DNA of 64,000 nt, taken from NCBI GenBank assembly GCA_020635015.1, contig JACKAP010000010.1, positions 62,001 to 126,000 of the forward strand, in the 5' to 3' direction. This document shows positions 44,480 to 53,717 of this stretch, in pieces. The stretch's first letter is position 1. Each line of letters begins with the position of its first letter. The notes below the pieces were generated by a model, which worked only from the letters and a program-made list of their open reading frames with translations, had not been told where the DNA came from and made no database searches. The position numbers and the translations under genes are program-made. Origin of the DNA: Calditrichia bacterium. Lineage in GTDB: Bacteria > Calditrichota > Calditrichia > RBG-13-44-9 > J075.

Positions 44480-45391
44480 ATGCACGAACTCCCCTATGAA
44501 CAAAATCCCCAATGGAAAGAGATTCTGGCGCTGCTGTCCAAGATCCGCTCCGAGAATGACTACGCTCAGGCCCATGTGGAATTTATCCGCGAGCAGTTGA
44601 CCTCCTTCGACGACCGCATTCGCGGGGGGGCGGCGCTGGCGGCGGAGGGCTGCCTGTTTGAGCCCTACATCCTGGATCTGGTGATCGACATCGCCGAGAA
44701 TGATGGCAACGCCGCCATCCGCAAAGCCGCCCTGCAGTCGCTGGGCGCGGTGATCCACGAAGGCGTGATGCAGGGGATGGAAGACGAGCAGGGCGCGGGC
44801 ACCGGCATGGATGATGCCGAGGAGTGGGAAGAGTTCCAGTCCGGCGGCCTGAAAGACGATTATCAGCGGGTCAAGAACCTGCTCTTCACCCTGCTGGAGG
44901 ATGAAGAGGAGCCGGAACTGCAGCAACTGGCGCTCAGCGGGCTGTCCTCCCTCGGCTTCCTGGAGGAAGTGCGGGAGAAGATCGGCGAATTTTACGATAG
45001 CGGCCGCACCTCGGCGCAACTGGTGGCGCTGCACGCGATGGGGAAGTTTCCCCAATACTGGATCGATCAATTAGCATCGCTGATCCGCCCCGACGCGCCG
45101 CCGGCCCTCCTCAAGGAGGCGATCAGCGCCAGCTATTCTTCGCAGTCACCCCGCCTGGCGCAGGCCATCGAAGGCGTGCTGGATCACCGCGACAGCGAGG
45201 TGCTGCGCTACGCCCTGATGACCCTGGCCAATCTCAATCTCAGCGAAAACCTCGGAGAGATCCTGCAGCGCTTCAGTCTGCATGAAAACAGCGCCATCCA
45301 GGAAGCGGCTAAAGACGGCATCGAACTGATCAATCAGAAGAATTTTCAGAAATATATGGAAGAGGACCTGGGGATGGATCCGGAGGGGTGA
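44480..45391 (+). CDS. HEAT-repeat protein
   Basis: The ATG at 44480 follows GAAGGA; the frame upstream runs through the palindromic repeat and is rejected. The 303-residue acidic product is built of helical pairs with HEAT-like spacing (DDRIRGGAALAAEGCLFEP, NAAIRKAALQSLGAVI, EPELQQLALSGLSSLG, HRDSEVLRYALMTLANLNL, ENSAIQEAAKDGIELI). It has no signal peptide. Such proteins are protein-binding scaffolds; the partner is unknown. An acidic insert (DDAEEWEEFQ) interrupts the repeats. Confidence 0.85.
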   Translation: MHELPYEQNPQWKEILALLSKIRSENDYAQAHVEFIREQLTSFDDRIRGGAALAAEGCLFEPYILDLVIDIAENDGNAAIRKAALQSLGAVIHEGVMQGMEDEQGAGTGMDDAEEWEEFQSGGLKDDYQRVKNLLFTLLEDEEEPELQQLALSGLSSLGFLEEVREKIGEFYDSGRTSAQLVALHAMGKFPQYWIDQLASLIRPDAPPALLKEAISASYSSQSPRLAQAIEGVLDHRDSEVLRYALMTLANLNLSENLGEILQRFSLHENSAIQEAAKDGIELINQKNFQKYMEEDLGMDPEG

Positions 45392-45406
45392 TCGATTGCG
45401 AATATT

Positions 45407-45572
45407 AATAGAACGCGGATGACGCGGATTTTCGCGGATGACTGATTAAGTTAAAAGACAAATACATAATAAATATAACCTGTGGTTTTTTTATCCGTTT
45501 TGCTATCTTTGCGGTAAATCCTTGATGTGCCACGCGAAAAATCCGCGCCATCCGCGTCATCCGCGTTCTATT
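45407..45572. repeat. CGGATGACGCGGAT-type palindrome, copy 2
   Basis: Arms at 45407-45429 and 45550-45572 pair perfectly over 23 bp and contain tandem CGCGGATGA units. The inner region differs from copy 1 (30723-30882) but shares a GACAAA tract near the left arm. It separates two convergent genes. Confidence 0.88.
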
Positions 45573-45601
45573 TCTGGTTTGCGATATTCTCCCAACCAGG
45601 A

Positions 45602-47020
45602 TCAATTTGGCGGCGTAGTCGAGAAGTCCGGCCTGCGCAGGGCGTCGTCCTGTACTTCGATCAGGCGCTCCCAGTCGGGCTGGCTGAGTTCCTTGCGGTA
45701 AGTGGAGTGCAGCAGTTCGAACTCGCCGAACCCTTTCATATCACAAAATACGAACATGCTGCCGCCTTCCAGCTCATTATACACCCAGATCTCGTGCGGC
45801 TTCTTGGAGGTCTCCATCGGGCTGCGCTCGATCTCACTGGGACGGCCGTAGGTCAGCAGTATTCGCCCGCGGTCCGACTTCCAGCCCGGCTTGATCTTGT
45901 TGGTGAAGTGGGTATCGGCAAATTCCAGCAACTGAAAATAATCCGCTTTATACTCATTCTGCGGAGTGGCGGGATCGCGGTCGCGGCGGCGCCAGAAATC
46001 GCTGAGGAATTCCGCTTTCCCGGTAATATTGCCAAGATTTTTGTAGATCTCTTTCTCTTCCTTGCTGGCCAGGTAGCGCGCCTTGTCGAATTCCTCATCA
46101 AGCTCTTTCTCGCTGAACTTGGCGTAATAAGCCGTCATCAGGCGGGAGGTCATGGAACTGATCTGGTCCACATCTTCCTGTGAGGGCTTGTAAAGGGTAA
46201 ACCGCTTGCGCTTTTCCAGGGTCTGGCCGGTCTGGTTATCGGTAAAACGCAGGTTCAGAAAGTGCACATCGGAATTCAGCGTCACCACATTACTGCCCCC
46301 GATCAGCACAGTGCTGGTGCCCGGCTTGGGATTGGTCTTGTCCGGGAAGCGTTTGACCACCGCGCCATTCTTGTCGGTAATGTAGGATTCCAGGGTATAA
46401 TTGCCCGGCGCTTCCGGCGAGTAGGGCAGATTATGCACCTCGGCATAATAGTAGAGCATCGGCATCGAAACATGATACATGCCGGAAGGATTGGGCACCA
46501 CCTGCAGGCCGTTCTTGTTGAATTTGCTCTCCCCTGCGGCCCGGCTGATGTTGGCGGCAAACTCGATATCGCTCATCACCGGCTCGCTGTTGCTGAGTTC
46601 CCCCACATTCATGGTCAGGAAAAATTCCCCCTGCCGCGCCGCATTGGCATCCCGCAGGGTAATCTTGGTTTCGTAATTTCCCGGGGTCAACTGCAGCGCA
46701 AAGACGTGGCGGAATTCATTGCCGACATACACCGCTTCCAGGCTATCGATATGGCTGATGAAAGGCTGCTCCCGGCGCAGCAAGGTGGTTTCATTCTGCG
46801 AAACCTCCAACAGGGCGGAGAAGTTGGCCACATAGCCGCTGTCTTCCGGAACATAACGGAGGGCGTTCTGGCGGAAGGAGATGTACACTTCCACATATTC
46901 CTTCCCGTCGCTGCCGTTGAAAACCGCGTAGTCGGCGTTGATCGGGATAAAGTGAGTCTGGGCATTCATGAGTTGCCCCGTGCCAAGCAGCATCGCGGCA
47001 AAGATGTAGAAAAATTTCAT
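45602..47020 (-). CDS. GWxTD domain-containing protein
   Basis: The ATG at 47020 has AGGGAG upstream and opens a signal peptide (FFYIFAAMLLGTGQLMNAQ). Residues about 20-290 are beta-rich (ADYAVFNGSDGKEYVEVYISF and similar), and the C-terminal third carries the GWxTD signature region as KPGWKSDRGRILLTYGRPSEIE, then KKPHEIWVYN and FVFCDMKGFGEFELLHST. The domain is common in FCB and related phyla and has no assigned function. It is predicted periplasmic or surface. SMC lies upstream on the same strand, separated by a repeat. Confidence 0.93.
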   Translation of the reverse strand: MKFFYIFAAMLLGTGQLMNAQTHFIPINADYAVFNGSDGKEYVEVYISFRQNALRYVPEDSGYVANFSALLEVSQNETTLLRREQPFISHIDSLEAVYVGNEFRHVFALQLTPGNYETKITLRDANAARQGEFFLTMNVGELSNSEPVMSDIEFAANISRAAGESKFNKNGLQVVPNPSGMYHVSMPMLYYYAEVHNLPYSPEAPGNYTLESYITDKNGAVVKRFPDKTNPKPGTSTVLIGGSNVVTLNSDVHFLNLRFTDNQTGQTLEKRKRFTLYKPSQEDVDQISSMTSRLMTAYYAKFSEKELDEEFDKARYLASKEEKEIYKNLGNITGKAEFLSDFWRRRDRDPATPQNEYKADYFQLLEFADTHFTNKIKPGWKSDRGRILLTYGRPSEIERSPMETSKKPHEIWVYNELEGGSMFVFCDMKGFGEFELLHSTYRKELSQPDWERLIEVQDDALRRPDFSTTPPN

Positions 47021-47089
47021 CGGTGACTCCCTGGGTGCATAGTTAAGTAGTATGGTCGCAATAGCCGACACTTTTCAACCCCTCTAAAT

Positions 47090-47139
47090 CTCCCCTTACC
47101 AAGGGGAGACTTGAAGGTTTCCCCCCTTGGTAAGGGGGG
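47090..47139. repeat. Double-hairpin element (CCCCTT/AAGGGG type)
   Basis: CTCCCCTT-ACC-AAGGGGAG is followed by CCCCCCTT-GGT-AAGGGGGG, two hairpins with triloops. Outer CAACCCCTCTAAA and GGAAGGGGGG extend the symmetry to about 47076-47152. It lies between the GWxTD gene and SMC; no gene is present. Confidence 0.75.
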
Positions 47140-47269
47140 ATGGAAGGGGGGTAATAATCTCGATTATTGTTGCTCCTCATTATGCTCCATTCGGAATGAC
47201 AACCAGCATGATTTCCCCGCACTTCCAGGTTCTCTTTTCCTATGTCCGAACCGCCAATTGGTTCCAGCA

Positions 47270-50200
47270 TCAATCAAATCGCACCGACACCACTTTGGAA
47301 ACGCCGAGTTCCTCCATGGTGACCCCATAGAGGGCGCTGGCCGCTTCCATGGTTTTTTTGTTGTGAGTGACCAGGATAAATTGGGTTTCGCGGGAGAACT
47401 GGCGCAGGGCGTGGGTCAGGCGCACGATGTTCACGTCATCGAGCGGCGCATCCACCTCATCGAGGATACAGAAGGGGCTGGGCTTGACCAGGTAGATCGC
47501 AAAAAGCAGGGAGATGGCGGTGAGGGTCTTTTCCCCGGCCGAGAGCAGGGAGAGGGTATTGAGTTTCTTTCCCTTGTGAGTGACAGAGATGTCGATATTC
47601 GCTTCCAGGGGATCCTTGCTTTCCAGCAGCATCATTTCCGCGCTGCCCCCGTCGAAGAATTCCTTGAACACCCGCTGGAAATTCTTCTGGATCTTTTCAT
47701 ACACTTCCAGGAACTGCTTGCGGGCGGTGGTATTAAGCTTCTGAATGGTTTCCACTAACTGATCCCGGGCGGAGAGGAGATCATCGCGCTGGCCATTGAG
47801 AAAATCCAGGCGCTCCTTCTCCTTCTCATGTTCCTTGATCGCCAGGGGATTGACATCGCCCAGCTTTTCCAGCTTATCTTTCAAATCCTCGATGCTTTTC
47901 TGAACTTCGAGAATGGAGATTGACGGATCGAGCTGCTCGATATCGAACGCCAGGGCTTCCGCCCCGTATTTTTCGGTCACCTGCTCCTGCTGGGTGGCCA
48001 GCTTCACCTGGATCTCCTTGATGTGCAGCTCCAATTCCTGCAAACGTTCCCGGGCCTGGTTCCACAAGCGCTGCTTCTTCTTCAGATCGCCTTCGCAAAC
48101 CTGGATCGCGTTGCGCACTTCCTGGTACTGCTGGTCAATTGTGTTCCGCTCTTTTTCCGCCGCATCGCGCTCCCGGTAAAGGGCTTCCAGGCGGGTGGAG
48201 ATTTCGCTCACCTCCTTGCCGAGGGCTTCCACCTGCCCCTGGTTCTCCACGATGCGCTGCTCCCGGTCTTCGATAAAGCGCTCCGCCTCGCGGATGCTCT
48301 GCACCAGGAACTGGCTTTTCTGCACCAGCTCTTTTTCCCGGGAAGTGAGATTCAGATAGGTGATCTGCTGCGACTGGGTCTCGCGGGTCAGTTCCTTCAG
48401 CCGCGCTTCCGCCTGGCGCTGCTTTTCCATCACCACCGCCTCTTTGGCCTTATAATCCTGCACCCGCTCTTCCAACTGCTGAATCTGCGGAAACAGCGCT
48501 TTCTCCCGCGCTTCCAGTTCAGCCAGTTGCCGCTGCCAATCGGTCACTTCCTCCCGCACCTCAGTAGCGGTCTCCTCCAGGCGCTTCACCTCATAGTTTT
48601 GGCGGCTGAGTTGTTTTTCCACATCGACCAGCTGGGTTTGCAGCGACTTCTGCAGCTCGGCGAACTCCCGCAGTTTGATCTCGGAGGTGTCGATCTTCTC
48701 ATGCGCTTCCGCTAAAGCTTGTTTCTGCTTTCCGAGATTTTCCTCCAGCGCGGCCAGTTTATCGAGGGTTTTCTGATACTGCTCCTTGCGGCCAATCAGC
48801 CCCACCTGCCGGGAAGCGCTGCCGCCGGTCAGGTTGCCCCAGTGCTCCAGAATTTCCCCTTCCAGCGTCACATAAGTCACCTGCGGATAATTCGCCCGCA
48901 ACTCGATGGCGCTGTCCAGATCCGGCACCACGTAGACCGAATGGAACAGGAAATTGAACAGCCGCTCATAGGCTTCGGGATAATTGACCACCTGCTTGAG
49001 CGGGGTTATCTTTCCATTGGGCGAGGGCAACTGAATGCCATCGTGTCGATTTTCGTTCAGCAGCGGCAGCGGCACCAGGGTCAGGCGCCCCTTGTCATTG
49101 CTGCGCAGATGCTTGAGAATATGTTGAGCGGTATCCACCGCTTCCACAATCAGATAGTTGGAGATCTCCGAGAGATAACTCTCCAGCGCCGGGCGGTAGG
49201 TCTCCTCGCAATCGACCAGGTTGGCCAATGTGTCCACCACCCCGGCATACTCCTGCTTGCGCGACATGATATACTGCACGCTGTGGGAGAATCCTTCGTA
49301 GTTGTTGATCAGATTTTCTAAAAAATCCCGGCGGTTGCGACTTTTTTCCAGTTGGCCTTCGGTCTGGTTGATCTCGCTGCGCAGGGTCTCGCGGCGCTCC
49401 CGCAGGGTCTGCAGGGTTTTTTCCAGATGGGCCGTTTCCTGTTGGTACATCTCCTGGTCTTCTTTTAACCCTTCAAGGGTGCGCTCCAGTTCCGCCAGGC
49501 TCTTGCCGCGCTCACGCAGGTCCGCCTCGATCTTCTCCAGGGTGCCCTCGCTCTTCACGATGCGGGTGCTGAGGTTGTCCTTCTCGATCTGGATTTTCTG
49601 ATAGGCTTCCTTCACCTCGCCGGACTGCTGCAGCTCCTGCAGATTGCGCTGCACGAACTCCTGGTAGGCTTCCCGGGCCTCCTGGTAGGCGGTCTCCGCC
49701 TCCAGCTGGCGGTTGGCGCTGGTGCGGTAGTGCTCCTGGGCCTCAGCCATCTCCTTGCGGATTTGCTCGACCTGTTCATCCAGCCCGGTTTGCTCCGCGC
49801 CGAGTTGCTTGATCTTCTCGTGCTGCGCCGCGATCTCCTGGTGATAGGCCCCGATGGCCTCCTCCAGCGAACCGATCTTTTGCTGATGCAGTTGGCGGCG
49901 GTTCTGCTGCTCCTGGATGGTCTCATCCTTCTGGTGGAGAATGGCCGACTTCTGGCGCAGCAACTGCTCCTTCTGGATCGCCTCGGTCTGCTGCTGCTCC
50001 AACTGTGCCTCCAGGGTGCGGGTCTCGTTATTCAGCGCATCGCGGGTGTTGCGCACCTGGGCAGATTCCATCTCGATCGGCTTGATCTGGTTCTGGTAGG
50101 AATGGATTCGCAGGTGGGACAGCAGCAGCTCTTTGTCGCGCATCTCCGCCTTGTATTCGTGATAGCGCCGCGCCTTGCCCACCTGGCGGGCCAGGGCGTT

Positions 50201-50806
50201 GACCGCCTTTTGCACTTCGGCGAGGATATCTTCCAGGCGGGTCAATTCCTGCTGGGTGGCATCCAGCTTGTTGAGCGCGGATTTGCGGCGGGCCTTATAT
50301 TTTTTGATCCCGGCCGCTTCCTCGAAGAGCCGGCGGCGTTCCTGGGCGTTGTCGCTGAGGATCTGCTCCACCATCTTCAACTCGATCACCGAATAGGCAT
50401 CCGCGCCCATGCCGGTATCGGCGAAGAGGTTGATGATATCCATCAGGCGCACCGCTTCGTTGTTGATCAGGTATTCACTCTCCCCGGAGCGGTGCAGGCG
50501 GCGGGTGATCTTCAGTTCGGTATATTCGGACGGCAGCACGTTGCGGTTGTTCTCGATAAACATGGAGACTTCCGCCAGACTGAGGGGCTTGCGGGTGGCG
50601 GTGCCGTTGAAAATCAGGTTGTCCATCCGGTCGCAGCGCAAAATCGAGGGGCGCTGCTCCCCCAGCACCCAGCGGATCGCGTCGACGATGTTGCTTTTGC
50701 CGCAGCCGTTGGGACCGATCACCCCGGTCAGCCCCTGATCGAATTTGAACACGGCTTTATGGGCAAAAGATTTGAACCCGAAGACTTCTAGCTTTGTCAA
50801 GATCAT
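47270..50806 (-). CDS. smc: Chromosome segregation protein SMC
   Basis: The 1178-residue length is standard for bacterial SMC. It has Walker A GPNGCGKSNI (31-40), a long coiled coil, a hinge at roughly 500-660 (YEGFSHSVQYIMSRKQEYAGVV region with TGGSAS at its end), a returning coiled coil, the ABC signature LLSAGEKTLTA (about 1088) and Walker B FCILDEVDAPLDD. It forms the condensin core that folds and segregates the chromosome. ScpA and ScpB are not in the window. Confidence 0.97.
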   Translation of the reverse strand: MILTKLEVFGFKSFAHKAVFKFDQGLTGVIGPNGCGKSNIVDAIRWVLGEQRPSILRCDRMDNLIFNGTATRKPLSLAEVSMFIENNRNVLPSEYTELKITRRLHRSGESEYLINNEAVRLMDIINLFADTGMGADAYSVIELKMVEQILSDNAQERRRLFEEAAGIKKYKARRKSALNKLDATQQELTRLEDILAEVQKAVNALARQVGKARRYHEYKAEMRDKELLLSHLRIHSYQNQIKPIEMESAQVRNTRDALNNETRTLEAQLEQQQTEAIQKEQLLRQKSAILHQKDETIQEQQNRRQLHQQKIGSLEEAIGAYHQEIAAQHEKIKQLGAEQTGLDEQVEQIRKEMAEAQEHYRTSANRQLEAETAYQEAREAYQEFVQRNLQELQQSGEVKEAYQKIQIEKDNLSTRIVKSEGTLEKIEADLRERGKSLAELERTLEGLKEDQEMYQQETAHLEKTLQTLRERRETLRSEINQTEGQLEKSRNRRDFLENLINNYEGFSHSVQYIMSRKQEYAGVVDTLANLVDCEETYRPALESYLSEISNYLIVEAVDTAQHILKHLRSNDKGRLTLVPLPLLNENRHDGIQLPSPNGKITPLKQVVNYPEAYERLFNFLFHSVYVVPDLDSAIELRANYPQVTYVTLEGEILEHWGNLTGGSASRQVGLIGRKEQYQKTLDKLAALEENLGKQKQALAEAHEKIDTSEIKLREFAELQKSLQTQLVDVEKQLSRQNYEVKRLEETATEVREEVTDWQRQLAELEAREKALFPQIQQLEERVQDYKAKEAVVMEKQRQAEARLKELTRETQSQQITYLNLTSREKELVQKSQFLVQSIREAERFIEDREQRIVENQGQVEALGKEVSEISTRLEALYRERDAAEKERNTIDQQYQEVRNAIQVCEGDLKKKQRLWNQARERLQELELHIKEIQVKLATQQEQVTEKYGAEALAFDIEQLDPSISILEVQKSIEDLKDKLEKLGDVNPLAIKEHEKEKERLDFLNGQRDDLLSARDQLVETIQKLNTTARKQFLEVYEKIQKNFQRVFKEFFDGGSAEMMLLESKDPLEANIDISVTHKGKKLNTLSLLSAGEKTLTAISLLFAIYLVKPSPFCILDEVDAPLDDVNIVRLTHALRQFSRETQFILVTHNKKTMEAASALYGVTMEELGVSKVVSVRFD

Positions 50807-50833
50807 TAAAAAATATCCCGTCTAACTTGAGTT

Positions 50834-51004
50834 TGTTAATGGGTGAATGGGTGAATGGGTGAATGAGGAACTACATTATGCCATTTCGGGGGCCTGAATT
50901 CGGGCTGTCATTGCCATGCCGCACAAGACGCGGCCCGCAATGACAGCACCTGATAATGGCACGATGCAGTTACCCATTCACCCATTCCCCCATCAACCCA
51001 TTAA
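50834..51004. repeat. Palindromic repeat with GGGTGAAT octamer arms (copy 2)
   Basis: GTTAATGGGTGAATGGGTGA on the left faces the inverse complement ending in CCCATTAAC on the right (about 34-bp arms). Nested inside are GCTGTCATTGC/GCAATGACAGC and an AATGGCA pair. It fills the gap between SMC and the GH2-like gene. Confidence 0.85.
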
Positions 51005-51013
51005 CAATTTCCC

Positions 51014-53566
51014 TCATTTCAACATTTCGTACAGATTATAAACGTACACCAAATGCTCCTTCACATTATAATAATTATGATACACATACCCGATCCCGGC
51101 GGCGGCCAGGATCAAGATGGCGCTCAAGAGCAGGAACACCCGCCAGTAAAGCCGGTCGGTGAGCACCCGGATCCCGTTGATCCAGCGCAGATACGCCCAA
51201 ACGTGAAAATATAACAGCAACCCGAAAAGAATCCAAAAAGAATTCATCTCCAGCATCAGGCTGTAGAGGAAGATGCCCAGGGGCAGCAAAGCGACAAACG
51301 GCGCAGCGGCCCAGATGCCGACTGCCAGAGCCTGATTGAACAATATTCGCCCTTCGCCAAACAGGGAAAACAACTTGACCAACAGCGCCAGCAAGTAAAA
51401 AACCAGCACGATCCCGACGGTCGCCACCAGCAGGAAGAGCGATTGATTCCAGATCAACGCCGCCACCTCGCCTTTCAGCCAGGGAGTGTAAAACACCAGC
51501 GAGAGAACATAGTCGAGCAAGAGATAGCTTCGATTAAAATAGGCCAGCGAGCTGTATACGATCGCCCCGTTCAACGAGATCACCAGCAGCAGGAAGAGCG
51601 ATTGTTTGTAGGGAATGCTGATCCGCTCCTGCAGGTTGACAAAAAATCCGTGCGGTTTTTTCAGGCTGTAAAGCAGGTTCTGGCGGAAAACCCGGTAGCG
51701 TTTGTAGGAAATCAGGAAGATAAAAATGTTCAGAAATCCGATCAGAATATACAAAAAAGAGTGGGTGCCTTTATCTTCGTAAATCAGCCCGCTCTCCGAA
51801 CCAAGCGGGGTGGTGAATTCGCGAATGTTGCGGAAGGAGTCGGAGACTTCCCGGGAAACCCGGTCGATACTCACCAGGCCGACCCGGTTCAGGTAAAACT
51901 GCCCATCCCTCCCGTTCTGGATCGAGGGCAGGTAGAGATAATAGTCGGCATAGGTGGGAATAAAATGTCCCCGGAACGCCTTCGGTTTTTCGCGCACTTT
52001 TTCATAGAGGGCGGAAAGCTGCAGAAGATCGTGGGTGACGGTGGTGGAATCGACCCGGTAGGAGATCGCTTTGGCGTAACCGGACAGAAATCCCGGCGTT
52101 CCCGCCAGCGCTTTTTCGATACGAGCGAGCTCCCGGCCGAGGTGGTTGCGGTCGAGCGCATCCACCAGTTGAAAATCCACGATCTGCGAAACATCTTCCC
52201 CGGGGATCAGGGTTGAAGAATAGAACGGCACCGGGAAATCCTGCACTTCCCGCACCACGCTGTTGAGCCGCCGGCGTTGGATGATCGAGGAGTTGTCGAG
52301 ATAAAACGCCATACCCGCCGCAGCGATTGAGTTATAGCGGCCGGCCAGTTTGCGCATTCGCTGGCAATATTCCAGCCAGCGGCGGAAGCGGGCGGGATTG
52401 TTGACCGAATTTTTCCCCCAGTAGACGAAGGGAAGATCCTGGAAGCAGAGCAGGCCGACTTCATCGCACAGGGCGTAAAACTGTTCCGGGAGCGGGTGCA
52501 GGATCACCCGCACCGCATTGAATCCCCGGCGCTTGATCTCTTCCAGATCGTTGCGCACCAGCGCCGGATCGAACAATTGCGATCCTTCCATGGTCTGATA
52601 AACGTAGTTGATCCCGTTGATATAAACCGGCTTTCCATTCCAGAGCAGCTCATTGCCGCGAATTTCCGAGCTGCGCAGCGCCAGGGGCTGCCGGTAGCGG
52701 TCGAGCACCTTCCCGGCGCTGTCGATGGTCACCTCCACCCAGTAGCGTCCCGGGCTGCCGGGTTGCCAGGCGACCCGTGCGTCCGCCGGCCAGGGGGGAA
52801 GCGCCACCTCTTTGACGCCATCCTGGTTAATCGGAAAAATCTGGTTGAGAAAGGTTTTTTCATTTGACTGGTAGGCGACCTGCACCTGGTATCCCCGGCC
52901 GGCCGGCAGCGGCTGGTTGAGCAGCGCCGCCCCTTGCAGCGTCACCTGCGAATCGGCCACCGTGGCGCTGGCGGCCAGTTGCTCCACAAATCGGCCGGAA
53001 CGGATCTCCAGGTAGATGCCGCGGAGAATGCCGGTATCCACCTGGGGCAGCAGGATGGGATAAAAGCCCGGCACATCGCCAAAACGGCGCGCATCGCGGG
53101 TAATCTCGATATGGATCAGGTTATCGCCGTTGTTCAGCTGCGCCGGATCCACCGGCAGCGAGACCGGATAATAATTCATCAGATTGTCATAGAGCAGGTG
53201 ATCATTGACCCGCACCTTGACAAAGCCGTTCATCTCCCCCAGGTTCAGCACAAACTGGCTTTGGGGGAGCTTGCGCAGGTCAAATTTCTTCTCCAGCAGC
53301 AGCCGGGTGTCGCTGCGGAAGGTGCAGGGCACTCGCATCACCCCCAGCACGTCGCCGCTCTCCGGGTGCTTGATCTGCCAGTCGCCATTCAGGAACAGCC
53401 ACTGACGCTGGGGAACCTGCCAGCGCAACTGGGCCTCCAGGCTTTCGTTGACCTTCTCTTCCGGGAGAGAATAGTAGACGAACTCGTCGGCTTTGACCAG
53501 GCTGGCGGCACTGATCAGGATCCAGAAAAAAATCACCGGCGCAAGATGCTTCCCGGTAAGGTTCAT
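51014..53566 (-). CDS. GH2-like pseudoglycosidase fused to a polytopic membrane domain
   Basis: The ATG at 53566 has GGGAG upstream and opens a signal peptide (APVIFFWILISAASLVKA). The 850-residue product follows GH2 order: jelly-roll sugar-binding domain (about 45-190, LNGDWQIKHPESG, LILNLGEMNG-like segment), Ig-like domain (200-305) and a TIM-barrel-like part (305-600) with GKPVYINGINYVYQ and RRGFNAVRVILHPLPEQFYALCDEVGLL. Where GH2 enzymes have the acid/base LGNE, this protein has LDNSS (residues 423-427), and no TEyG-like nucleophile is seen, so it is probably catalytically dead. From about 620 come six or more membrane helices (FLYILIGFLNIFIFLISY, LFLLVATVGIVLVFYLLAL, LLPLGIFLYSLMLE and others). 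The enzyme-like part would face the periplasm. The fusion is unusual; the role is unknown, perhaps glycan sensing or envelope assembly. Confidence 0.78.
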   Translation of the reverse strand: MNLTGKHLAPVIFFWILISAASLVKADEFVYYSLPEEKVNESLEAQLRWQVPQRQWLFLNGDWQIKHPESGDVLGVMRVPCTFRSDTRLLLEKKFDLRKLPQSQFVLNLGEMNGFVKVRVNDHLLYDNLMNYYPVSLPVDPAQLNNGDNLIHIEITRDARRFGDVPGFYPILLPQVDTGILRGIYLEIRSGRFVEQLAASATVADSQVTLQGAALLNQPLPAGRGYQVQVAYQSNEKTFLNQIFPINQDGVKEVALPPWPADARVAWQPGSPGRYWVEVTIDSAGKVLDRYRQPLALRSSEIRGNELLWNGKPVYINGINYVYQTMEGSQLFDPALVRNDLEEIKRRGFNAVRVILHPLPEQFYALCDEVGLLCFQDLPFVYWGKNSVNNPARFRRWLEYCQRMRKLAGRYNSIAAAGMAFYLDNSSIIQRRRLNSVVREVQDFPVPFYSSTLIPGEDVSQIVDFQLVDALDRNHLGRELARIEKALAGTPGFLSGYAKAISYRVDSTTVTHDLLQLSALYEKVREKPKAFRGHFIPTYADYYLYLPSIQNGRDGQFYLNRVGLVSIDRVSREVSDSFRNIREFTTPLGSESGLIYEDKGTHSFLYILIGFLNIFIFLISYKRYRVFRQNLLYSLKKPHGFFVNLQERISIPYKQSLFLLLVISLNGAIVYSSLAYFNRSYLLLDYVLSLVFYTPWLKGEVAALIWNQSLFLLVATVGIVLVFYLLALLVKLFSLFGEGRILFNQALAVGIWAAAPFVALLPLGIFLYSLMLEMNSFWILFGLLLYFHVWAYLRWINGIRVLTDRLYWRVFLLLSAILILAAAGIGYVYHNYYNVKEHLVYVYNLYEMLK

Positions 53567-53626
53567 GGTGCTGTCTCCCAATGCGGGTTTAAGATGACGG
53601 ATCGTTGAATTTGTGATCGGTTCTTA

Positions 53627-53704
53627 GCCACAGAGGCACAGAGTTCACAGAGAACAGACAAATGATGGCTGAATAAATCTCTGTGTTCTCTGTGTCTCTG
53701 TGGC
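53627..53704. repeat. CACAGAG-type palindrome
   Basis: GCCACAGAGGCACAGAGTTC on the left faces TTCTCTGTGTCTCTGTGGC on the right, about 78 nt overall. It lies between two minus-strand genes (lgt upstream, GH2-like downstream). Confidence 0.85.
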
Positions 53705-53717
53705 AATAATTCCTGTC

